Assembly: GCA_946061345.1 (NCBI GenBank)
Contig: CAMGRA010000014.1
Span: 1 to 14,663 of the forward strand
Length of the DNA: 14,663 nt
Origin: an uncultured Clostridia bacterium
GTDB lineage: Bacteria; Bacillota; Clostridia; Oscillospirales; Oscillospiraceae
Reading direction: 5' to 3'
Shown here: piece after piece, positions 1 through 4,970 of the stretch
How positions within the stretch are numbered: the stretch's first letter is position 1
Layout of the letters: every line of letters starts with the position of its first letter
The notes under the pieces: generated by a model
The model's database searches: none
What the model saw: only the letters and a program-made list of their open reading frames with translations
What the model was told of the DNA's origin: nothing
Translations under genes and position numbers: made by a program

Positions 1-13
1 AGGAGGAAACACG

Positions 14-442
14 ATGGTACAGCAGCTTTCCGTATTTTTGCAGAACAAATCGGGAAAAATCGCAGCAGTGGTCCGTGCTTTGTCCGACAGCGGTGTGGAT
101 ATCCGCGCCCTCTCCATCGCTGATACGACGGATTTCGGCATCCTGCGTATGCTCGTCAGTGACATTTCCGCCGCAAAAGCAGCTCTGGCGGAACAGAACT
201 GTATTCTCAGCGTCAACGATGTCACCGTGGTCGCCGTGCCGGATACGCCCGGCGGACTGTCCCGGGTGTTGTCTCTGATGGCGCAAGAGAAGATCGATAT
301 CGAATATATGTACTCCCTCATTGACCGGGGTAAGGAGGACGCCTACATGGTCTTCCGCGTCTCGGATGAAAAGCGCCTACTGAAGGTCCTGTCCGAAAAC
401 GGTCTCAGCGCCGTTAGGCCTGACAAACTGGGCCTGAACTGA
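14..442 (+). CDS. Tandem ACT-domain amino-acid-binding protein
   Basis: A 142-residue soluble protein made of two ACT-type ligand-binding modules. The first spans about residues 3-67, with an NKSGK turn at 11-15. The second spans about 69-138, with the glycine turn PDTPGGL at 76-82. ACT pairs of this size have no catalytic domain and usually sense amino acids or dimerise. The start is fixed by AGGAGG at bases 1-6, seven bases before the ATG. The aminotransferase gene begins 21 bases downstream on the same strand, so the two are probably co-transcribed. In related anaerobes small ACT proteins often sit near phenylacetate-CoA ligase and 2-oxoacid ferredoxin oxidoreductase genes. A role in sensing aromatic amino acids is therefore plausible, but the upstream region lies outside the window. 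No transmembrane segment or signal peptide is seen. The fold is confident; the ligand is unknown. Confidence 0.85.
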   Translation: MVQQLSVFLQNKSGKIAAVVRALSDSGVDIRALSIADTTDFGILRMLVSDISAAKAALAEQNCILSVNDVTVVAVPDTPGGLSRVLSLMAQEKIDIEYMYSLIDRGKEDAYMVFRVSDEKRLLKVLSENGLSAVRPDKLGLN

Positions 443-463
443 AAGAATCGAGGTAATTCAACC

Positions 464-1630
464 ATGCAGGAAATGAGCAGAAAATGCCAGTATTTTACGG
501 ATTCCGTCATCCGGCGCATGACCCGTATCGCCATTGCGAACAACGCCATCAATCTGGCTCAGGGCTTCCCGGATTTTGACCCGCCCAAGGCTCTGACGGA
601 CCGCCTTGCAGAGGTCAGCGCCCTTGGCCCTCACCAGTATCCCATCACCATGGGCGCACCCAATTTCCGCCGCGCACTGGCAAAAAAATGCGGCAAATGG
701 ATGGGCCGCACCCTGGACCCGGAGACGGAAATGGTCGTCACCATCGGCTCCACCGAGGCCATGGTGGACACCCTGTTTGCCATCACCAATCCCGGCGACA
801 AGGTCATTATGTTCTCACCCTATTTTGAAAACTACCGCGCCCAGACTCTCCTGGTGGGCTGCGAACCGGTTTTCATTCCGCTGGTACCGCCGAACTTTAA
901 TTATGACGCCAATGTCCTCGAGGACGCGTTCAAGCAGGGTGCAAAGGCCATCCTGATTTGCAACCCGTCCAACCCCAGCGGCAAGGTCTTTACCCGCGCG
1001 GAGCTGGAGCAGATCGCGCAGCTTGCCGTGAAATACGACACCTATGTGATCATGGACGAGGTCTATGAGCACATCGTCTACGAGCCCCATAAGCACATCT
1101 ATATGAACAGCCTGCCCGGTATGTGGGAACGCACCATTTCCTGCAGCTCGCTGTCCAAGACCTATTCCATCACCGGCTGGCGTCTGGGCTATGCCATTGC
1201 GCCCAAGGAGATCATGGATCGGATCAAGCAGTATCACGACTTCAACACCGTCGGTGCGCCGTCGCCGCTGATGGAGGCTGCCGTTGTCGGCCTTGAGATG
1301 CCCGACAGCTACTATACGGAGTTCGGCGCCCATTACGCCCATATGAAGCAGATTTTTACCGACGGTCTGAGAAACATGGGTATGGAATTCACCGAGCCTC
1401 AGGGCACTTACTTTGTCCTGGCCAACATCGGTCAATACATGAAGAAAAATCAGACCGACGTGGAATTCTGCGAGGAAATGACACAAAAGGTCGGTGTTGC
1501 AGCAGTTCCCGGTTCCTCTTTCTTTATGGAGGGTGTTCCCGATATCGTCCGGCTCCACTTTGCCAAGAAGGACGAGACCCTCTACGAAGCCCTCAACCGT
1601 CTCTCCGACATCAAGGCAAAAATGGCATAA
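464..1630 (+). CDS. Class I/II PLP-dependent aminotransferase (AspC-like)
   Basis: A 388-residue fold-type I aminotransferase, normal family length. Visible signatures are the NPSNPSGKVF loop (N167), the cofactor-ring aspartate in IMDEVYEH (D198) and the Schiff-base lysine in SSLSKTYSITGWRLGY (K232), with phosphate-binding R240 just after. A C-terminal arginine in VRLHF (R363) is in the place of the substrate alpha-carboxylate arginine. The family moves an amino group between an amino acid and a 2-oxoacid such as 2-oxoglutarate. Subgroups use aspartate, aromatic or branched-chain substrates, and the sequence alone does not decide this. The ATG at 464 has only a modest GAGG (450-453) ten bases upstream; a second in-frame ATG lies at 473, so the start could be three codons later. 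It follows the ACT gene by 21 bases and ends at a strong palindromic terminator. The pairing with an ACT sensor suggests amino-acid catabolism or salvage. Confidence 0.92.
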   Translation: MQEMSRKCQYFTDSVIRRMTRIAIANNAINLAQGFPDFDPPKALTDRLAEVSALGPHQYPITMGAPNFRRALAKKCGKWMGRTLDPETEMVVTIGSTEAMVDTLFAITNPGDKVIMFSPYFENYRAQTLLVGCEPVFIPLVPPNFNYDANVLEDAFKQGAKAILICNPSNPSGKVFTRAELEQIAQLAVKYDTYVIMDEVYEHIVYEPHKHIYMNSLPGMWERTISCSSLSKTYSITGWRLGYAIAPKEIMDRIKQYHDFNTVGAPSPLMEAAVVGLEMPDSYYTEFGAHYAHMKQIFTDGLRNMGMEFTEPQGTYFVLANIGQYMKKNQTDVEFCEEMTQKVGVAAVPGSSFFMEGVPDIVRLHFAKKDETLYEALNRLSDIKAKMA

Positions 1631-1633
1631 GAA

Positions 1634-1671
1634 ATGTGGTTCCGCAATTGCGGAACCACATCGTTTCTTTA
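1634..1671. terminator. Bidirectional palindromic terminator between convergent genes
   Basis: Bases 1634-1661 form a perfect 28-base palindrome with half-site ATGTGGTTCCGCAA. It starts three bases after the aminotransferase stop codon and is followed by CGTTTCTTT on the plus strand. The spore-protein gene on the minus strand ends at 1669, just to the right, so the same hairpin can stop transcription from both sides. The minus-strand tail is only weakly T-rich. Confidence 0.8.
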
Positions 1672-1863
1672 CTTCAGGTTGCGCTCGTAGGACTCGATCA
1701 TCTTCTTGACCATCTGGCCGCCGACGGAGCCAGCCTCACGGGAGGTCAGATCGCCATTGTAGCCGTTCTTCAGGTTGACGCCGACTTCGCTGGCAGCTTC
1801 CATCTTGAACTTGTCCATTGCCTCACGTGCTTCCGGGATGTTGATCTGGTTGTTGTTCTTCAT
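1669..1863 (-). CDS. Alpha/beta-type small acid-soluble spore protein
   Basis: A 64-residue protein with the alpha/beta SASP signature. There is an N-terminal helix around the germination-protease site (EAASEVG, residues 22-28) and the highly conserved C-terminal block LTSREAGSVGGQMVKKMI (39-56). These proteins coat DNA in the spore core, push it toward an A-like form, protect it from UV and heat, and are degraded by the GPR protease during germination to supply amino acids. AAAGGAG on the minus strand (1874-1880) is ten bases before the ATG. A sigma-G-like promoter lies upstream (1917-1945). The residue after the expected scissile glutamate is alanine rather than the usual isoleucine or phenylalanine. 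The gene stands alone, convergent with the aminotransferase. Its presence implies a sporulating organism. No symbol is assigned because these paralogues are named inconsistently. Confidence 0.96.
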   Translation of the reverse strand: MKNNNQINIPEAREAMDKFKMEAASEVGVNLKNGYNGDLTSREAGSVGGQMVKKMIESYERNLK

Positions 1864-1916
1864 TGTGATTCATCTCCTTTTGTCGTTTTGAGTCATCAAG
1901 TACGATTCCTCAACCA

Positions 1917-1945
1917 TAGTATGAGCGCCGCCGCGAAAAATATCG
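1917..1945 (-). promoter_or_regulatory. Sigma-G (forespore) type promoter of the spore protein gene
   Basis: Read on the minus strand, CATACTA (1917-1923) is a perfect match to the sigma-F/G -10 consensus CATnHTA. CGATA lies 17 bases upstream (1941-1945) and matches the -35 pattern GnATR except at its first base. The start codon is 53 bases downstream of the -10 box, leaving room for a leader of about 47 bases. Forespore expression by sigma G is the established pattern for alpha/beta SASP genes, so site and gene support each other. Confidence 0.75.
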
Positions 1946-2045
1946 TTGTTAATTTTTGATACTTTCTCCAAGCAGAGTGAGATCTTTCATTGAGAATTGC
2001 TTTGAAAAGATATCCAAATTAAGCGGATAAACTGCCAAATAATAG

Positions 2046-2074
2046 TTGACACCGGCACTTTTCTGTGCTATAAT
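2046..2074 (+). promoter_or_regulatory. Consensus housekeeping promoter of the lysine riboswitch-lysA transcript
   Basis: TTGACA (2046-2051) and TATAAT (2069-2074) are both perfect vegetative-sigma consensus boxes with a 17-base spacer. Transcription should start near 2081, about nine bases before the aptamer. Such a strong promoter fits a gene controlled afterwards by transcription attenuation. Confidence 0.93.
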
Positions 2075-2089
2075 CCATACAATATTTTT

Positions 2090-2250
2090 GATAGAGGTCG
2101 CGGTACTTCATCAGTATCACCGCTCGAAACGCCCGGCAGGGAAATGAGCCGTGAGAAAGGGGAGACCGCCGAAGATGCCTCCCGGCGGGGAGGCAGTCTG
2201 GGCGAATGGAATAATATCCATCCGACTGTCGCAGCTTGCGGAGAGCTATC
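2090..2250 (+). ncRNA. Lysine riboswitch (L-box) aptamer
   Basis: The region carries the conserved L-box blocks in order: GATAGAGGTCGC (2090-2101), AGTATC (2113-2118), GAAAGGGGAG (2155-2164), GCCGAAG (2168-2174), a P4 hairpin GCCTCCC/GGGAGGC (2177-2183 with 2188-2194), a P5 hairpin around ATGGAATAATATCCAT, then GACTGTC (2224-2230) and the closing GGAGAGCTATC. GATAG at 2090-2094 pairs exactly with CTATC at 2246-2250 to form P1. The span of about 161 bases is typical. It lies upstream of lysA, the last step of lysine synthesis, which is the expected target. The aptamer binds free lysine and lowers expression when lysine is plentiful. Recognised by eye from family knowledge, without a covariance search. 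Confidence 0.93.
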
Positions 2251-2277
2251 GAATCCACGGTGCATACGTGCGTTTTG

Positions 2278-2317
2278 CAGAGGTAGCTGTTCGTCCGGCT
2301 GCCTCTGTTGTGTTTTT
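2278..2317 (+). terminator. Riboswitch-controlled intrinsic terminator in the lysA leader
   Basis: CAGAGGTAGCTG (2278-2289) pairs with CGGCTGCCTCTG (2296-2307) across a six-base loop. The stem is 12 bp with two G-U pairs and is followed by TTGTGTTTTT. The tail ends one base before the lysA Shine-Dalgarno (2318-2323). The 3' strand of aptamer P1, AGCTATC (2244-2250), can instead pair with GGTAGCT (2282-2288) inside this stem, giving an antiterminator. With lysine bound, P1 holds that strand and the terminator can form. Confidence 0.9.
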
Positions 2318-2330
2318 AAGGAGAAAGCAA

Positions 2331-3641
2331 ATGGACCGTGATTTGATTTGTGAGAATCTGTCTGTCGGCGAAAACGGACATTTACTGTTTGCGGGGCAGG
2401 ATACTGTTGAGCTTGCCGCCCGGTACGGCACGCCTCTGTATCTGATGGACGAGGATCTGATCCGCAAGCGCTGCCGCACCTACCTTGCCGCGGTGCATCA
2501 GGTCTTCGGCAGCACTTCAAAGGTATACTACGCCTCCAAGGCGGCAGCGTTCCGGCAGATGTACCGCATTATGAACGATGAGAATATGTACGTTGACGTT
2601 GTTTCTCCCGGCGAGATCTATACGGCACTTGCGGCAGGCTTCCCCCTGGAACGGGCCTGCTTTCACTCCAACAACAAGACCGACGAGGACATCATCTACG
2701 CCATGGATAACAACATTGGCTGCTTCGTCGTCGATAATTTGGAGGAACTTTACGCTGTGGATCGCCATGCTGCCGAGCGCGGCAGAAAGCAGCCGGTGAT
2801 GCTGCGCATCACGCCGGGTATCGACCCCCACACCTACGAGGCTATCGCCACGGGCAAGGTGGATTCCAAGTTCGGCTTTGCCATTGAGACCGGCCAGGGT
2901 GAAGAAGCAGCACGGATCGCCCTTTCGCTTCCCAAAATTATTTTGCAGGGCTTCCACAGCCACGTCGGCTCCCAGGTCTTTGACTCCGACGTTTTTATCC
3001 GCACAGCAGACGTCATGCTGACCTTCGTGGCCCACATCTACCGCACCTACGGCTACATGGCCCGGGAGCTGGACCTGGGAGGCGGCTACGGCGTGCGTTA
3101 TATCGCCTCTGACCCGGAGCTGGACATTGCCGCCAGTATTTCCGAGGTGGGTGAATTCATGCACGGCAAGGTCGTTACGCTTGGTATCCCTATGCCCGCC
3201 GTCAGTTTCGAACCGGGGCGGAGCATCGTCGCCGACGCCGGTATGACCCTCTACACCGCAGGCTCCATCAAAAGCATCCCGGGCTATCGGAATTACGTCT
3301 CCGTAGATGGCGGTATGACGGACAATATTCGTTTTGCCCTCTACGGCGCGGATTATACGGTCCTGCCGGCGGACAATATGCGTGCGCCCCGCGATATGCG
3401 GTTTTCCGTGGTGGGACGCTGCTGCGAAAGCGGCGACATCATCCAGGAGAACATCCCGCTGCCCGCCGCGACCCATCGGGGAAACATCATCGCCTGCCTG
3501 ACCACGGGTGCCTATCATTACTCTATGGCTTCCCACTATAACCGCATCCCCAATCCGGCGGTGGTCATGCTCCGGGAGGGAACCTCCTATGTGGCCGTGC
3601 GCCGGGAGACCAACGCGGATCTGTGCCGTCTGGATGTATAA
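2331..3641 (+). CDS. lysA: Diaminopimelate decarboxylase
   Basis: A 436-residue fold-type III PLP decarboxylase that converts meso-diaminopimelate to L-lysine and CO2, the last step of lysine synthesis. Visible signatures are the cofactor lysine in YYASKAAAF (K70), HSNNKTDEDI (112-121), FHSHVGSQ with H211, the phosphate-binding LDLGGGYG (248-254), EPGRSIVADAG (294-304), the partner-subunit active-site motif CCESGD (364-369), and GAYHYSMASHYN (393-404). The start at 2331 has AAGGAG (2318-2323) at seven bases. The frame stays open upstream to 2151, but that stretch is the riboswitch, so the longer start is rejected. The lysine riboswitch supports the lysA assignment over related ornithine, arginine or carboxynorspermidine decarboxylases. 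GAYHYSMAS is slightly unusual where GAYGYxMSS is more common. The gene is followed by a hairpin terminator and is probably monocistronic. Confidence 0.95.
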   Translation: MDRDLICENLSVGENGHLLFAGQDTVELAARYGTPLYLMDEDLIRKRCRTYLAAVHQVFGSTSKVYYASKAAAFRQMYRIMNDENMYVDVVSPGEIYTALAAGFPLERACFHSNNKTDEDIIYAMDNNIGCFVVDNLEELYAVDRHAAERGRKQPVMLRITPGIDPHTYEAIATGKVDSKFGFAIETGQGEEAARIALSLPKIILQGFHSHVGSQVFDSDVFIRTADVMLTFVAHIYRTYGYMARELDLGGGYGVRYIASDPELDIAASISEVGEFMHGKVVTLGIPMPAVSFEPGRSIVADAGMTLYTAGSIKSIPGYRNYVSVDGGMTDNIRFALYGADYTVLPADNMRAPRDMRFSVVGRCCESGDIIQENIPLPAATHRGNIIACLTTGAYHYSMASHYNRIPNPAVVMLREGTSYVAVRRETNADLCRLDV

Positions 3642-3661
3642 AGTTTCATTTTTCACAAAAG

Positions 3662-3710
3662 AACGCGCTGCAAGGCTTCGGCGACGGGCCTGACAGCGCG
3701 TTATCTTATT
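3662..3710 (+). terminator. Hairpin terminator downstream of lysA
   Basis: AACGCGCTG (3662-3670) pairs with CAGCGCGTT (3694-3702), and AGGC (3673-3676) with GCCT (3688-3691) nests inside. The hairpin begins 20 bases after the lysA stop and is followed by ATCTTATT, a weak T tract. The position and the 9 bp outer stem suggest transcription termination, though the tail is not ideal. Confidence 0.6.
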
Positions 3711-3720
3711 GGTTAAAGAA

Positions 3721-3741
3721 AACCACCACCAGCTGGTGGTT
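3721..3741. repeat. Small GC-rich palindrome, possible end of a repeat block
   Basis: ACCACCAGCTGGTGGT (3725-3740) is a perfect palindrome. Read on the minus strand it is followed by GGTTTTCTTTAA, so it could act as a weak minus-strand terminator for transcripts running past trxB. CAGCTGGTGGTT (3730-3741) recurs as CAGCCGGTGGTT at 3968-3979 with one mismatch, so the two copies bracket the MITE-like element. Confidence 0.4.
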
Positions 3742-3780
3742 CCAAAAATCTTTTTCTATGCCGAGTCCCGCCGCAGCGGA

Positions 3781-3909
3781 AAGCCTCCCTCTGATGAGGG
3801 AGGTGGATTCGCCGTAAGGCGAAGACGGAGGGAGAGAAACAAGAAGAGAAAATCTCTCCCCCAGTCTTTTTGCTACGCAAAAATCCAGCCCCCTCGTCAG
3901 AGGGGGCCT
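3781..3909. mobile_element. MITE-like element with 56-base imperfect terminal inverted repeats
   Basis: Bases 3781-3836 and 3854-3909 are imperfect inverted copies of each other, both 56 bases long, separated by 17 A-rich bases. Both arms have the same architecture read inward: a CCTCnGAnGAGG-type hairpin, a TGGATT spacer, a second small hairpin (TTCGCC/GGCGAA on the left, TTTTTGC/GCAAAAA on the right) and a GAC..GGGAGAG end. There is no coding capacity. Short palindromic elements of this look are common between genes in gut Oscillospiraceae (general recollection, not searched). It lies in the 347-base gap between lysA and trxB (3642-3988), whose other contents are the lysA terminator hairpin, the small palindrome at 3725-3740 and a minor hairpin, ACCGC/GCGGT, at 3926-3939. 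No gene is seen there. No target-site duplication was identified with confidence. Confidence 0.75.
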
Positions 3910-3988
3910 GGGATGTGTGCATATAACCGCATCTGCGGTGGTAGGGCTCTTCATGCAAGCGAATGAACAGCCGGTGGTTATGATTATA

Positions 3989-4894
3989 CTATTGTGCGTC
4001 CAGGAAGCGGCAGGCGTTCAGAGCGGCGGCAGCGCCATCGGAAATGGCCGTCGCCACCTGGCGGTAGGCCTTGGTGCGGCAGTCGCCCGCCACATAGATC
4101 CCCGGCGTACCCGTCCGGCAGCTCTCGTCGGACACGATATAGCCGTATTCGTTGAGCTTTGCCACCTTTTGGTAGGCATCGTTCTCCGGCGCAGTGCCAA
4201 TAGCGAGGAAGATGCCGTCGATCTCCAGCCGGGAGGTCTCCTGGGTCTCTGTGTTCAGAAGCCGGATGGCCTGCAGGCTTGTCACGCCCTCGTAGCCGGT
4301 GACTACCGTGTTGTAGATGTACTCAATATTGTTCTTGCTCTGTAAAAGCTGGATCATCTTTTCTTCCCCGGTAAGGAAGGCCAGATTCTGCACCACGGTG
4401 ACCTTTTTGCAGATGTCCGCCAGCAAAACGACCTCCTGCAGGGCCGTGTTGCCGCCGCCGATGACGGCTACATGCTGATCCTTGTAAAAAGCTCCGTCAC
4501 AGACGGCGCAGAAAGAGATACCGTTGCCGATGAACTCCTCCTCGCCGGGCAGGTTCAGCCTGCGGTGCCTTGCACCGGCGGCGATAATGACTGACCGCGC
4601 TTCATAGCGGCCCGCCTCGCCGACGACGGTCTTGACCTCGCCGTCCAGGACCTCCGTCACCGTGTCCATGTCGATCTCGGCACCCAGCGCCATGGCCTGC
4701 TCCAGCATCCGCTGGGCAAGCTCATTGCCGCTGATCTCCTGGAAGCCGGGATAGTTTTCCAGCTTGGGCGAGAAGGTGACCTGCCCGCCAAAGGTGTCCT
4801 TTTCCAGCACCAGGACGGATTTCCCCGCACGGCGGGCATAAACGGCGGCGGTCAGTCCGGCAGGCCCTGCGCCCACAATGATAATATCGTACAT
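3989..4894 (-). CDS. trxB: Thioredoxin-disulfide reductase family flavoprotein, atypical nucleotide site
   Basis: A 301-residue low-molecular-weight TrxB-type enzyme. The FAD site GAGPAG is at residues 8-13, the redox-active pair is C129-A-V-C132 (family pattern CAxCDG), the second dinucleotide fold GGGNTA is at 146-151, and the FAD-closing AGDCRTK...RQ segment begins at 269. Canonical enzymes carry HRRxxxR after the second beta strand to hold the NADPH 2'-phosphate. Here the equivalent segment reads VVQNLAFLTGEEK (about 167-179), with no arginine. NADPH use is therefore doubtful; NADH or reduced ferredoxin, as in the clostridial FFTR enzymes, is possible. It is the last gene of nrdG-nrdD-trxB, 76 bases after nrdD, with GAGG before the ATG. 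The redoxin domain fused to NrdD is its likely partner. It may also serve free thioredoxin elsewhere in the cell. Family confident; electron donor unknown. Confidence 0.9.
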   Translation of the reverse strand: MYDIIIVGAGPAGLTAAVYARRAGKSVLVLEKDTFGGQVTFSPKLENYPGFQEISGNELAQRMLEQAMALGAEIDMDTVTEVLDGEVKTVVGEAGRYEARSVIIAAGARHRRLNLPGEEEFIGNGISFCAVCDGAFYKDQHVAVIGGGNTALQEVVLLADICKKVTVVQNLAFLTGEEKMIQLLQSKNNIEYIYNTVVTGYEGVTSLQAIRLLNTETQETSRLEIDGIFLAIGTAPENDAYQKVAKLNEYGYIVSDESCRTGTPGIYVAGDCRTKAYRQVATAISDGAAAALNACRFLDAQ

Positions 4895-4920
4895 AGTTTA
4901 CCTCACTTTGCCGGAAACAG

Positions 4921-4951
4921 ATTCTTCGTCAGGCTAAGCCTGACGAAGAAT
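4921..4951. repeat. Perfect 14-bp stem-loop between nrdD and trxB
   Basis: ATTCTTCGTCAGGC (4921-4934) and GCCTGACGAAGAAT (4938-4951) form a perfect 14 bp stem with a TAA loop. It lies in the 76-base gap between the nrdD stop and the trxB start. On the minus strand it is followed by CTGTTTCCGG, not a T tract, so it is not a standard intrinsic terminator. It could be an RNA stability or processing element, a partial terminator lowering trxB expression, or a dispersed palindromic repeat unit. Confidence 0.75.
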
Positions 4952-4970
4952 GACCGGTAGAATTGAAGAA

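Noticed and set aside
2151..2330. In-frame N-terminal extension of lysA by 60 codons
   Set aside because: The stretch is the lysine riboswitch and terminator. The ATG at 2331 has a proper ribosome binding site, and LysA homology begins after it.
2517..3656. Open reading frame of 379 codons on the minus strand opposite lysA
   Set aside because: It lies antisense to lysA and has H/G/V/D-rich composition without a domain.
3781..3909. CRISPR-like repeat structure
   Set aside because: There are only two arms, in inverted orientation, and no regular spacers, so it fits a MITE-like element and not a CRISPR array.
3706..3966. Short open reading frames of about 80 codons on both strands in the lysA-trxB gap
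   Set aside because: They run across the inverted-repeat element and hairpins, lack ribosome binding sites and look like no known protein.
4921..4951. Intrinsic terminator between nrdD and trxB
   Set aside because: The stem is strong but no T tract follows it on the transcribed strand, so full termination is not supported.
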